Below are positions 46,326 through 55,618 of a stretch of DNA of 64,000 bases, piece by piece. The stretch is from Polyangium fumosum (lineage in GTDB: Bacteria > Myxococcota_A > Polyangia > Polyangiales > Polyangiaceae). Both the position numbers and the translations under genes were made by a program. Location of the stretch: contig NZ_SSMQ01000041.1 in assembly GCF_005144585.1 (NCBI RefSeq), positions 46,790 to 110,789 on the forward strand, read 5' to 3'. Position 1 is the first letter of the stretch. Each line of letters begins with the position of its first letter. The notes beneath the pieces are model-generated. The model saw only the letters and a program-made list of their open reading frames with translations. It had not been told where the DNA came from and did no database searches.

Positions 46326-48584
46326 TCAGGGCAACGCGGCGCCCTGGGGCAGCTCTGCGCGAAAATTCGGCGCAAGCAGGTCCCGCGCGAGCTGGACCTC
46401 GACGAGATCGAAGATCGGGCTGTCTGCGACTTTACGCAGGCGCTCCTGTGTGGCCGGGTCGCCCGACGCACGGCGTGCCATGGCCGTGTAAAACTCCGCC
46501 TCCACTCGCTGCGAGGCATTCTGCGCAGCCGCGAGGAGGCCTTCGTCCGTCATACGCCCGAGCGCCCACTGCGCGAGCTTGACGACCCACGCGTCGCGAT
46601 CGCCATTCGTCGAGAGCGCACGCGCAGTCGTATCGTCCGGCGTCACGCGAAGCTCCCGTTCGAGGAGGAAGAGCCAGAGGCCACCATAGATGCGTTCTTC
46701 CTGATCGACGTCGGCTTCGAGGCCCTGGCGAACAGCCGCGCGCGCCGCGTCGAGGTCACGCCGGACGAGCGCGCGCGAGACGACTTGGAGGACCGTGGCG
46801 CCGAGGGCAGGACGATCGGTGGCCGCAATGGCGAGGGCTCGATCCTGCGCGCGTCGCGCCGCCTTGGCGTCGCCGTACGCTTCGAGGACGCGGCCGAGCA
46901 AGGTCTCGGCCCGCGCGCGCGTGCCCGCCTCGCCGCGTTGCTTCTGCGAGGCGAGCGCAGCGGAGAGCGCGTCCGCGAGCTCGGCCTTGGCGGCATCGGT
47001 GGCCCCAAGGTCGCGGTGAATCTCGAAGGCGAGCAGGTGCGCCTCGGCGAGGTCGGCGAGGGAGGCACGCGCGTCGGGCGCGGAGAACGCGCGGCGCAGG
47101 TTGTCGAGCGCCGCCGCGGAGTCCTTGGCCTGACGATCGGCGCGCGCGACGCGGAGCCACGCGGCGACCGAAGGGTCGCCCTTGGCAGCGGCGACGAAGA
47201 GCGGGCGCGCCGCGGCGAGGTCGCCGGCGTGCACCTCGACGGAGGCCATGAGCAAGCGCAGGCGCGAAGGCGTGGGTTCGAGGCCCGCGGCCGCGATCTC
47301 CGGGCGATCGGCCGCCGCGAGCAGGGGCGCCGCCGCGCGGAAGGTGCGGCGCACGGCGTCGATGTCCCCGATGTCGGCGTCGACAGCCATGCCATCGAAG
47401 ACGATGTGGTTGGCGGCCGCGAGGAGCCTCGCGTTCGGCTGCGGGCCGAGCGCGCTCGCGAGCACGGCCGGCGCGCCCTCGGACATGCCGAGCAGGACGA
47501 GCTCCCCGGCGAGGATCCGGGCCGCGGAGAAGTCCTTCGGGTCCTTGCGGTACGCTTCGAGCACGCTGCCCCAAAGGCCCGCCTCGACGAGGCGCGGATC
47601 GAGGCGCTCCTCGCGGTCCTCTTCCTCGTCGTCGCTCATCGGGGTGCGTTCGTTGACGAAGGCCGAGGCGAGCAGCTCCCACGCGCGCGCGTCGCCGTCC
47701 TCGGCGGCCATCAGGAGGCCCTGGCGGAGGCCAGGCGCGGCGATGAGGCGGACCTCGGAGCTCTCGATGCGCGAAAGGGCGCTCTGCGCGTCGCCGTGCC
47801 GCGCGAAGATCGAGGCGAGCATCATCGCGCCGGTCTCGATGGCGCGCGCGGCCTCCATGGCCTCGGCGCGCTCGGGCCGCTTGCCCGTCTGCCGGAAGAT
47901 GCGGTTGATCTCGATGCCACGCCCGACCCACGCTTCGATCGCGTTCGCCGCGGCGTCGAGCGTCTCGCCGGACGGATCGACCATGGCGCGCGCAGCAAGG
48001 TACCGCGCCTCGGCGCCGAGCTTTACGCCGGGGCTGCCCGCGTGGGTGTCGCCCATCCAGCGTTCGAGGTTGGCGAGGTGCTCGTCGAGCTCGGTGCGCC
48101 CCGGGGCGTTCGCGCCGAGCGCGGCGGCGCGCATGCGCATGAGCGCGTGCACGCGGCCCTCGTCGCCGAGGCCCGAGAGGTGGCGGATCGCGCCGTCGAG
48201 CGCGCGCGCGCCGGTCGCGTCGACCATCGCGCCTTGCCCTTCGCCGACGCGGACGAGGTAGAGCGCGCCGAGCACGCTCGCGGTCCCTCGCTCGGCATGT
48301 CCGAGCGCGAAGCGACGTTCGGCATGCGCGAGCTGGCGGCGCACGACGCCCGCGACGAGGCCGAGCCGCTGCGGGGTGCGCGCGCCGTCCGAGAGGACAC
48401 GCGCGAGGCTGGCGGAGAAGTCCGCGTCCTGGACGTCGACGGCGCGGACGGGGCCCTCGACGACCTGCACGGGGGTCTTCGTGGTCCGGTTCGACGTCCC
48501 GCAGCCCACGGAGCCGGCGGCGAGGAGCGAGGCGAGGATGGCTCGGGCGAACGCGCGCGCGCGGGGCGTAGATCTCGAAGGCAT
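46326..48584 (-). CDS. large TPR-rich lipoprotein
   Basis: 752 aa from ATG 48584; the longer open frame upstream runs into the PilZ gene. Leader ends AAGSVGCG (lipobox). The mature protein is all-helical and Ala/Arg-rich with many TPR-like repeats (LGGRVLEAYGDAKAARRAQD-like units), plus an acidic loop MSDDEEEDREER near residue 315. Probably an outer-membrane scaffold facing the periplasm; no catalytic motif. Confidence 0.78.
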   Translation of the reverse strand: MPSRSTPRARAFARAILASLLAAGSVGCGTSNRTTKTPVQVVEGPVRAVDVQDADFSASLARVLSDGARTPQRLGLVAGVVRRQLAHAERRFALGHAERGTASVLGALYLVRVGEGQGAMVDATGARALDGAIRHLSGLGDEGRVHALMRMRAAALGANAPGRTELDEHLANLERWMGDTHAGSPGVKLGAEARYLAARAMVDPSGETLDAAANAIEAWVGRGIEINRIFRQTGKRPERAEAMEAARAIETGAMMLASIFARHGDAQSALSRIESSEVRLIAAPGLRQGLLMAAEDGDARAWELLASAFVNERTPMSDDEEEDREERLDPRLVEAGLWGSVLEAYRKDPKDFSAARILAGELVLLGMSEGAPAVLASALGPQPNARLLAAANHIVFDGMAVDADIGDIDAVRRTFRAAAPLLAAADRPEIAAAGLEPTPSRLRLLMASVEVHAGDLAAARPLFVAAAKGDPSVAAWLRVARADRQAKDSAAALDNLRRAFSAPDARASLADLAEAHLLAFEIHRDLGATDAAKAELADALSAALASQKQRGEAGTRARAETLLGRVLEAYGDAKAARRAQDRALAIAATDRPALGATVLQVVSRALVRRDLDAARAAVRQGLEADVDQEERIYGGLWLFLLERELRVTPDDTTARALSTNGDRDAWVVKLAQWALGRMTDEGLLAAAQNASQRVEAEFYTAMARRASGDPATQERLRKVADSPIFDLVEVQLARDLLAPNFRAELPQGAALP

Positions 48585-48691
48585 CTTCGCGGAGTGTACA
48601 CGGCGGGCGCGAACCTGCACGAGGGCACGAGGCCCCCCGGACGTCGGAAGCAGGCTGGAAACCGGCGTAGACGAACCGGAGCGCTTCGCGC

Positions 48692-49090
48692 TTACGCCTT
48701 CGTGCTCAGCTTGTGTCCGAGGAGCTTGCCGGCGAGCTCGTCGCCAAGCTCGTTCGCCATGAGCTTTTCGACGATCGCCTCGGTCTCGCGTCGCTCTTTC
48801 TCGTCGTTGTACTGGAACTCGATGCCCATGCCGGCGGGGGAGTCGGGCGTGGCGTCGACGGGACGCACGATCCACTTGACCCGCCCGCGGAGGCGGAGCG
48901 GCTCGGCCAGGTTCTTGATGCTGAGCGCGAAGACGAACTCGGTGTTCACGTCGAGGGGCCGGTCCGTGCGGATGAAGGTGCCGCCCTTCGAGATGTTGCG
49001 CGTGTAGTCGGCGAAGAACGTGTTGAGCCGCTTGTACTCGACGTTCAGCTCGATGGCCGCGCGGCCTCCGGTGTTTCGCCGGTCGCTCAC
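48692..49090 (-). CDS. PilZ-domain protein (TIGR02266-like)
   Basis: 132 aa. MSDRRNTGGRAAIELNVEYK and NISKGGTFIRTDRPLDVNTEF follow the TIGR02266 type of PilZ domain common in myxobacteria. The canonical RxxxR and (D/N)xSxxG motifs are only partly kept (NISKGG is present), so c-di-GMP binding is uncertain. Diverges from the acyl-CoA ligase gene across 42 bases. Confidence 0.88.
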   Translation of the reverse strand: MSDRRNTGGRAAIELNVEYKRLNTFFADYTRNISKGGTFIRTDRPLDVNTEFVFALSIKNLAEPLRLRGRVKWIVRPVDATPDSPAGMGIEFQYNDEKERRETEAIVEKLMANELGDELAGKLLGHKLSTKA

Positions 49091-49132
49091 GGGAGTAACC
49101 TATCCCCAACGTCGCGAGACTACAATCCGGGC

Positions 49133-50836
49133 ATGCACTGGAAGGAGAGGCTCTCCTCGCTCAAGCGGGCCGCCGAGGATGTGGTGTTCGGGGCGCGGAC
49201 GGTAGGCCGCGTCGCGATCCAGACCAAGATGCCGAGCCACATCCGCTGGACCGGGCTCGAAGCCACCGCGCGCGAGCTTTTGCGGACACGCAAGGCCACG
49301 CCGCCGCTGCTCTTTCACTTCATGGCGCACAACGATCCGCACACCGTGGGCCTCGTGGGGCTCTCGGCGTCGCCGAGCGGCAGGCTCATGGAGGATCGCG
49401 CGTACTCGTTTCAGGAGATGAACGAGCGCATCGAGCGCATCGCCGCGGGGCTCGCGGAGCGAGGTGTTCGGCCCGGCGATCGGATCGCGCTGATGATCAA
49501 GAACCGGCCGGAGTTCGTGCTGTTGCAGATCGCCGCGGGGAAGCTCGGGTGCGGCGCGGTGAGCTGCTCGTTCCGGTCGACGCCGAGCGAGCTCGAGTAC
49601 GTGGCGACGCACTCGGGCGCGCGCGCGCTCTTCTTCGACGTGGACGTGGTCGAGACGGTGCGCGAGGCGGCGCCGAAGCTCGCGCAGATCGGCGAAGCGC
49701 GATGTTTCTCCGTGGGTGGCGAGGCCGCGCCGTTCCCGACGCTCGAAGCGCTGGTCGCGTCGGCGAAGGGGCCGCCGCCGAAGCCCGGCGACGAGCCCGC
49801 GGTGGTGATGTACACGTCGGGCACGACGGGCAAACCCAAGGGCGCGGTGCGGCAGTTCGCGAAGGGAGCGACGAGCGCGGCGCTCGCGTTCATCGGCGAG
49901 ACGCCGATGGAGATGGGCGAGGTGCACCTCGCGGTGTGCCCGCTCTATCACGCGACGGCGTTCGGGTTCATCACGATGTCGTACCTCGTCGGGAGCACGG
50001 TGATCGTGCTGCGCGACTTCCGGCCCGAGTCGTTCCTCGAAGCGATCGAGCGCTACCGCGTGACCACGACCGCCGTGGTGCCGACGATGCTGCACCGGAT
50101 CGTGGAACTCGGGGAGGAGACGATCCGGCGCTACGACACGTCGTCGCTGAAGGCGATCTTCACGGGCGGCGCGGCGATCTCGATCCCGCTCGCGAACGAC
50201 GTGCTCCGGCTCTTCGGGGACAAACTGTTCAACTTCTACGGGGCGACGGAGACGGGCGTGGTGACGCTCGCCAAGCCGGCGGATCTGCGCGCGGCGCCGG
50301 GCACGATCGGCCGGACGATCCCGGGCGCGGAGGTGCGGCTCTACGACGAGGCGGGGCGCATCTGCGGGCCGGGCGAGGTGGGCGAGCTTTACGCGCGGAG
50401 CGGGCAGCTTTTCTCGGGCTACCACGCCGACGACGCGGGCACGCGCGACGCGATGCGCGACGGGTTCTTCTCGGTCGGTGATCTCGCGCGGAGGGACGAG
50501 CGCGGCTACTTCTTCCTCGAAGGTCGCAAGCGCGACATGATCATCTCGGGCGGCGTGAACGTGTATCCGGCCGAGGTGGAGCACGTGCTGCACGATCATC
50601 CGGCGGTCGCGGAGGTCGCGATCGTGGGCGTCCCGGACGAAGCCTGGGGCGAGCGGGTGCGCGCGTTCGTGGTGCTGAAGGCGGGCGCGCGCGCGGAGTC
50701 GAAGGAACTCGAAGCGTTCGCGCGCGCTCGGCTCTCAGGCGCGAAGGTGCCGCGCGAATTCGTGTTCGTTCCGTCCTTGCCGCGCAACCCGACAGGCAAG
50801 GTGCTGAAGCGCGAGCTGCGCGCCATGGCCCTGTGA
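49133..50836 (+). CDS. acyl-CoA ligase (AMP-binding, FadD-like)
   Basis: 567 aa from ATG 49133. AMP-binding motifs: MYTSGTTGKPKGAVRQF (about 226-243), NFYGATETG, SVGDLARRDERGYFF, GGVNVYPAEVEH, and C-terminal GKVLKREL with the catalytic Lys. It adenylates a carboxylic acid and transfers it to CoA. The first 60 residues are basic and helical, possibly membrane associated. Acid substrate unknown; followed by an ATP-grasp gene after 31 bases. Confidence 0.93.
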   Translation: MHWKERLSSLKRAAEDVVFGARTVGRVAIQTKMPSHIRWTGLEATARELLRTRKATPPLLFHFMAHNDPHTVGLVGLSASPSGRLMEDRAYSFQEMNERIERIAAGLAERGVRPGDRIALMIKNRPEFVLLQIAAGKLGCGAVSCSFRSTPSELEYVATHSGARALFFDVDVVETVREAAPKLAQIGEARCFSVGGEAAPFPTLEALVASAKGPPPKPGDEPAVVMYTSGTTGKPKGAVRQFAKGATSAALAFIGETPMEMGEVHLAVCPLYHATAFGFITMSYLVGSTVIVLRDFRPESFLEAIERYRVTTTAVVPTMLHRIVELGEETIRRYDTSSLKAIFTGGAAISIPLANDVLRLFGDKLFNFYGATETGVVTLAKPADLRAAPGTIGRTIPGAEVRLYDEAGRICGPGEVGELYARSGQLFSGYHADDAGTRDAMRDGFFSVGDLARRDERGYFFLEGRKRDMIISGGVNVYPAEVEHVLHDHPAVAEVAIVGVPDEAWGERVRAFVVLKAGARAESKELEAFARARLSGAKVPREFVFVPSLPRNPTGKVLKRELRAMAL

Positions 50837-50867
50837 CGAGCGCGGAGGTTTGGTGTAGGAGGGCAGG

Positions 50868-51803
50868 ATGGTCCTCCGCGTTGGCCTGCTCGTCGGACGT
50901 GAGCGCTCTTTTCCCGATGCCCTGATCGCCGAGGTCGCGCGGCGCGACGCCGGCGTCGTGGCGAGTTACGCCGAGCTCGACATCACCTCGATCGATCGGC
51001 CGCCGCCGTACGACGTGCTCGTCGATCGCATCTCGCACGAGGTGACGTGTTACCAGCCCGTGCTGAAGCTCGCGGTGCTGAACGGCACGCGCGTGGTGAA
51101 CAATCCGTTCTGGCGGATCGCGGACGACAAACTCTTCGGGACAGCACTCGCGGCGCGGCTCGGCGTGCGCGTGCCGAGGACCGTGGTGCTGCCGTCGAAG
51201 TCGTACGGCGAGGGCGTGTCGAACGAGACGCTCTGCAACCTGCGTTTCCCGCTCGACTGGGAAGGCGCGGCGCGTGAGCTCGGCTTCCCGATGTTCATCA
51301 AGCCGCACTGGGGCGGAGGGTTCCGTGACGTCTATCGCGTGAGCTCACTCGAAGAGCTGTGGCGCGCGTACGATCGGACGGGGATGCTCACGATGATCGC
51401 GCAGGAGGCGATCCCGTGGTCGCAGTACGTGCGGTGCATCGTGATCGGCAAGGAGCACGTGCTGCCCGCGTTGTGGGATCCGCGGCTCGGGCACTTCGAC
51501 AGGTACGTGCGGGCGAGCGAGACGATGCCGCCGCTCGAACCCGCGCTGCTCGCGCGGTGCGTGGAGGACGCTCGTTCGCTCTGTCGCGCGCTCGGCTACG
51601 ACATGAACACGGTCGAGCTCGCGATCCGCGACGGCGCGCCGTACGCGATCGACTTCATGAACTCGGCGCCCGACTTCGACATCACGTCGCTCGGGCCCGA
51701 GCACTTTCCGTGGGTGGTGGAGAAGATGGCCGACCTCGTGATCCGGCTGGCCCACGAGGGGCCGCCGAAGCCGGCGATGAGCTTCAAAGACGTGATGCGC
51801 TGA
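50868..51803 (+). CDS. RimK-like ATP-grasp ligase
   Basis: 311 aa; ATG 50868 preceded by GGAGGG. ATP-grasp features: FPMFIKPHWGGGFRDVYRV with the ATP-binding Lys, and YAIDFMNSAPDFDI with metal-binding residues near the end, as in RimK/glutathione-synthase type ligases that join a carboxylate to an amine or thiol. The substrate is unknown. It ends directly against the convergent regulator gene stop. Confidence 0.85.
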   Translation: MVLRVGLLVGRERSFPDALIAEVARRDAGVVASYAELDITSIDRPPPYDVLVDRISHEVTCYQPVLKLAVLNGTRVVNNPFWRIADDKLFGTALAARLGVRVPRTVVLPSKSYGEGVSNETLCNLRFPLDWEGAARELGFPMFIKPHWGGGFRDVYRVSSLEELWRAYDRTGMLTMIAQEAIPWSQYVRCIVIGKEHVLPALWDPRLGHFDRYVRASETMPPLEPALLARCVEDARSLCRALGYDMNTVELAIRDGAPYAIDFMNSAPDFDITSLGPEHFPWVVEKMADLVIRLAHEGPPKPAMSFKDVMR

Positions 51804-52820
51804 TCACTCGGCGTCGGCGAGGGCGAGCGCCTCGTGCGCGTCGGCCTTCGCAGAGACCGGCTTGCGGGAGCCGGGCGGCGGCGCGAGGCGCTTGCGCTTG
51901 ATCATCTCGACGAGCGTCGTGCGGTTCAGGCCGAGCAGGCGCGAGGCGCGGTTCTTGTTCCAGCCCGTGCGCTCGAGCGCCTGGAGGATCATGCGCGTCT
52001 CGAACTCCTCGACCGCAGCGCGCAGATCGAGCCCCTGCACGGGCAGGGCGCCGAGCAGGAGCGGCGAGGCGGGCGCCTTCGGCGCGCGGATCTCCTCGGG
52101 CAGATCCGAGACGGTCACGAACGGGCCCTCGGCGAAGCCGATCGCCTGTTCGATCGCGCGTTCGAGGCCACGCACGTGGTCGGCGAACATGTGACCTTCG
52201 AGCAGCGAGCTCGCCTCGGGGGAGATGCCGCGCAGATCGCTGCGATGGGCGCGCGCGGCGTGGAGCTCGAAGAAATGCTGGACGAGCTGGGGCAGGTCGT
52301 TGGCGCGCTCTTGCAGGGTAGGGAGCTTGACCGTGGTCTCGGCGAAGAGCGCGCAGAGCGCGGCGTGACAGCCGCTGCTCGGATCGAGCGGTCGCTCGGA
52401 GGTCGCGACGAGGCGCGTGTCGCCGTGGTTCGCGAGGGCGACGAGCTCGTCGGAGAGTTCGGCGGGGAGGCGATCGATCGCGACGACGACGAGCGTCCCT
52501 CCGCGGGCGCTCTCGGCGGCGGCGTGGAGCGCGGCGGCGTCGAGGGGCGCGCTCTCGTCGGAGAGCACGACGAGCGGGCCCTGGGCCGTCGTCTCGTGCA
52601 GGACCCGCGCGAAGAAGCGCTTGCCGGCGCCGGGCTCACCGACGAAGTGCACGGGCGCGCGGGACATCGAGAGGCGTCCGATCACGCGGACGACCTCCTC
52701 AATCATGGCGCTTTGCCCGACGACGCGAGACCCCATGAAGGCCAGCGCCGGGCGCACGGCGCGGGTCTGCGAAGAGGGCTGGGTTTCGTGGCTGTGCTGA
52801 TCCTGCGTGGCCGTCGACAT
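51804..52820 (-). CDS. AAA+/Fis-type regulator lacking the sigma-54 contact loop
   Basis: 338 aa; ATG 52820 preceded by GGGGAG. The AAA+ region has Walker A FVGEPGAGKRFF and a shortened core; the GAFTGA loop is absent and the Walker B position reads TLVVVAIDRL without the expected acidic pair. The C-terminal Fis HTH is intact (NKNRASRLLGLNRTTLVEMIKR). It resembles a degenerate enhancer-binding protein that may bind DNA without activating sigma-54. Regulated targets unknown. Confidence 0.85.
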   Translation of the reverse strand: MSTATQDQHSHETQPSSQTRAVRPALAFMGSRVVGQSAMIEEVVRVIGRLSMSRAPVHFVGEPGAGKRFFARVLHETTAQGPLVVLSDESAPLDAAALHAAAESARGGTLVVVAIDRLPAELSDELVALANHGDTRLVATSERPLDPSSGCHAALCALFAETTVKLPTLQERANDLPQLVQHFFELHAARAHRSDLRGISPEASSLLEGHMFADHVRGLERAIEQAIGFAEGPFVTVSDLPEEIRAPKAPASPLLLGALPVQGLDLRAAVEEFETRMILQALERTGWNKNRASRLLGLNRTTLVEMIKRKRLAPPPGSRKPVSAKADAHEALALADAE

Positions 52821-53024
52821 GTCAGGAACTCCCCGATGCTGAAGTCAGGTCCGCAATGGACATCAGCAACGGGCATGCCAGCCAAGGAATTGACGAAGTT
52901 TCGCAGATTTACGTCAAATGGGGGGGTCGAGGAAGACCCAGGCTTGATTTTGTAAGCTATCGAAATGACGTAGGTGTCGATCCCGTGACGTTCCGTCAGG
53001 AGGGTATCGGTTGACCCATAGGGG
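52821..53024. promoter_or_regulatory. upstream region of the Fis-type regulator
   Basis: 204 bases, less GC-rich than its surroundings. Contains the regulator's Shine-Dalgarno sequence and a GACGTCAAAT/ATTTACGTC-like palindromic neighbourhood near 52907-52918, a possible autoregulatory site. The exact operator is not resolvable by eye. Confidence 0.3.
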
Positions 53025-53029
53025 TCAAC
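53010..53029. terminator. perfect 8-bp hairpin at the 3' end of the MYXO-CTERM gene
   Basis: GTTGACCC, loop ATAG, GGGTCAAC. It overlaps the MYXO-CTERM gene's TGA (53025-53027). No U-run follows in either direction, so an intrinsic terminator is possible but an operator is equally plausible. Confidence 0.4.
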
Positions 53030-54419
53030 GTGGACCCCCCTTGCGGAACCGACGTACGAAGGCCGCGACGCCGGCGAGGGCGGTGAGGGCGAGGCCACCG
53101 GAGGTGGGCAGAGGCGCGTCGGTGCCCGCGGCGCGGCAGGCGCAGCCGCTCTCCTGCGAGATGTCCTGCGACGGAGCCACGGGGCCGCCGAAGCCCACGC
53201 CCTTGAGGACGATCTCCTGGACCGGGTCGTTCGGATCGTTCGAGGCGATGAACAACGTCGCCTCGAAGGGGCCGTTTTTCTTGGGCATGAAGCGCACGGC
53301 CGTGTCCGCCGTGACGCCGGGTTCGATCTCGAGGCTCGGATCCCACGCGGGGAAGAGCTCCGGGCTGCTCGATACGATCGTGACCTTCGCGCGCGCCTCG
53401 CCCGCATTCCACAAGCCGAAGCTCTCGAGGCTCTTCTGGCCGACCTCGACCTCGCCGAAATCGATCTCGGCCTTCGGCAGCACGAGGTCGGGCAGGGGGA
53501 CGTGGACGCGTTGCTTGGGGAACGACCACTTCGTCTCCGTGATCGGGAACGAGATCGGGATGTCGACGATGTCGAACGAGAAGTTCTGGCCGAGGATCTC
53601 GACCCACATGCCCGGGATGAGGTGGATGATGCCGTCGTAATCGATGTTCCCCTCGGGATGCACGTCGAGGTCGATCGAGGGGCCGTTCAAGTACTCGGCC
53701 TTCGTCTCGCCGTCCTCCTCGGTGATGTCACCGCCCGCGACGGGTTTGCCCTCGACGTTTTCCACGACGATCCGCTCGGTCGTGTACGTCGCGGCGAGCT
53801 CCATCTGCACGTCGACCTTGAGGCCGCCGTCCACGAGGACGCTGGGAATGCTGATGATGTCGCTGAGGGGGACCTCGATGATCGTCTGCTTCGTGGTCTT
53901 GCTGGCGAGCGTGACGCCGGGCTTCCAGCCCCATGCGTCGAAGATCTGTTCCCCTTCGACCTGGAAGTCGATCTGCGGGATGTACGGGATGTCGCCGACC
54001 CAATCGTAGGGGATGCCGGCGATCTTCACGTGGAGCTGCGCCTGCGCGCCGAGCTCGACGCCGTAGTGATACGAGAGCAAGCCGCCCTCGGGCGTGCCGG
54101 GCGCGCGAAGGAGGAGCGCTTCGGGCCAGCTCGTTTCGAGCGCGCCTTTGAGCGTGACGCGCGTGGTCGCATAAACGCCCGCCCACAGGTGGACCTGCAA
54201 GGGCGAGTTCGCCGGGACCCAGCCGGTGTCGAAGCTCCATTCGATCGGGAGCGAGTCGCTGTGCGAGAAGGCGATCGGGGCGGTCTTGCACCAGTCGGGA
54301 TCGACGTCGCAATCCACGGCGACGACCTCGGCGCGCGCAGCGCTCGGAAAAAGCGCGACCCCGAGGGCAAAAGCAGAGGCCGCGAGAACACCTTTTCGCC
54401 AAAGAAAGCGCGTCTTCAT
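53025..54419 (-). CDS. MYXO-CTERM sorted surface protein with ASH-like domain
   Basis: 464 aa. Signal peptide (LAASAFALGVALFPSAARA). A long beta-rich region with many Trp residues runs to about 320, then an ASH-like (choice-of-anchor D) domain (IDFGEVEVGQKSLESFGLWN to EIVLKGVGFGG). The end shows the MYXO-CTERM pattern: a Cys motif (SGCACRAAG), hydrophobic helix (GGLALTALAGVAAFV), and basic stop (RRFRKGG). This tail is cut and the protein displayed on the cell surface in myxobacteria. Confidence 0.85.
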   Translation of the reverse strand: MKTRFLWRKGVLAASAFALGVALFPSAARAEVVAVDCDVDPDWCKTAPIAFSHSDSLPIEWSFDTGWVPANSPLQVHLWAGVYATTRVTLKGALETSWPEALLLRAPGTPEGGLLSYHYGVELGAQAQLHVKIAGIPYDWVGDIPYIPQIDFQVEGEQIFDAWGWKPGVTLASKTTKQTIIEVPLSDIISIPSVLVDGGLKVDVQMELAATYTTERIVVENVEGKPVAGGDITEEDGETKAEYLNGPSIDLDVHPEGNIDYDGIIHLIPGMWVEILGQNFSFDIVDIPISFPITETKWSFPKQRVHVPLPDLVLPKAEIDFGEVEVGQKSLESFGLWNAGEARAKVTIVSSSPELFPAWDPSLEIEPGVTADTAVRFMPKKNGPFEATLFIASNDPNDPVQEIVLKGVGFGGPVAPSQDISQESGCACRAAGTDAPLPTSGGLALTALAGVAAFVRRFRKGGPR

Positions 54420-54476
54420 GATCGCGGCGCATTATCGCCGCGATGCCCCGCGAAAGCCATCCGCGATGCGCGGCTT

Positions 54477-55616
54477 TTACCGCGCGCCCGCCATCGCGCC
54501 GACGGCGATGGCCACGGCCGCGAGCACGAGCGCCAAAAGGATCCACGGCCACCGCGTCGCCGGCTGTCCCGGGCGCTCCGCGGCCGTCTTCACGGGCGGC
54601 GCAGGCTTGGGATCGAGCGCGACGGCCTTCGCCACGGCCGTGCGGAGTTCGAGCTCGGTGTCGCCGATGGCGAGCGCATCGGCGTCGTCGACGGCCGCAG
54701 GCGCGATGACGTGATGCTCGTCCCGCGCGCCGGAGAGGGCCTCGGCAAAGGCGCGCGCGGTCTCGTACCGCTCGTCGGGGTTTTTCGCGAGGGCGCGATG
54801 GACGACGGCTTCGAGCGCGGGCGGGATGTCCCGATCGGGGCTCGACGCGCGCGGCGAGGGGACAGGCTCGGTGAGGTGCGCGGTCATGGCCGCGATGGGC
54901 GTCTTGCCCGCGAACGGCGCGCGGCCCGTGAGCATCTCGAAGAGGAGCACGCCGGCTGCGTAAATGTCGCAGCGATGATCGACGTCGTCGCCGCGGACCT
55001 GCTCGGGCGACATGTACTCGGGCGTGCCGAGGATCATGTTGCGCTCGGTGAGCGAGGTGCCCGAGGGATCGCGGTGCAGCGCCTTGCCGAGGCCGAAGTC
55101 GACGACCCAGACCATGGGCACGCGGCCCGTGCCGAGCTCGCCCTGGATGATCACGTTCGCGGGCTTGAGGTCGCGGTGCACGAAGCCGCCCGCGTGCGCG
55201 GCGCCGAGCGCGGCGCAGATCTGGAGCGTGATCTCCACGGCATCGTCGATCGAGGGCCGATGCTTGCGGAGCGCCACGTCGAGCGAGAGACCCTCGACGT
55301 ATTCGAGGACCAGCACGGGCAGGCCGTCGTCCTCGGTGACGTCGAGCAGGCGCACGATGTGGTTGCCTTCGAGCTGCGTCAGGATCGAGGCCTCGCGCGT
55401 GAAGCGGCGCGAGAAGAGCGGGTCGAAGCAGAGGCTCCGGTGAATGACCTTCAGCGCGACACGCGCGTCCGTCTCGCCGTCCTTTGCGACGTAGACGATG
55501 CCGCTCGCGCCCTCGCCGACGACGGACTCGACGGTGTACCGCGCGGCGACGACGCAGCCCGGCGCGAGCTGCTCGGCGCCGGAGGCGATCGGGGCGCGCG
55601 GCTCGCCTTGCTCCAC
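54477..55616 (-). CDS. Ser/Thr protein kinase with C-terminal membrane anchor
   Basis: 379 aa from GTG 55616, which lies 2 bases after the LysM gene stop and behind a GGAGGT. Kinase motifs: VVGEGASGIVYVA, RVALKVIHR (Lys), FVHRDLKPANVII, VVDFGLGKAL and YMSPEQVRG. A linker follows and one transmembrane helix closes the protein (WPWILLALVLAAVAIAVGAM), so the kinase is tail-anchored in the inner membrane. Coupling to LysM suggests cell-wall sensing. Confidence 0.92.
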   Translation of the reverse strand: MEQGEPRAPIASGAEQLAPGCVVAARYTVESVVGEGASGIVYVAKDGETDARVALKVIHRSLCFDPLFSRRFTREASILTQLEGNHIVRLLDVTEDDGLPVLVLEYVEGLSLDVALRKHRPSIDDAVEITLQICAALGAAHAGGFVHRDLKPANVIIQGELGTGRVPMVWVVDFGLGKALHRDPSGTSLTERNMILGTPEYMSPEQVRGDDVDHRCDIYAAGVLLFEMLTGRAPFAGKTPIAAMTAHLTEPVPSPRASSPDRDIPPALEAVVHRALAKNPDERYETARAFAEALSGARDEHHVIAPAAVDDADALAIGDTELELRTAVAKAVALDPKPAPPVKTAAERPGQPATRWPWILLALVLAAVAIAVGAMAGAR

Positions 55617-55618
55617 GC

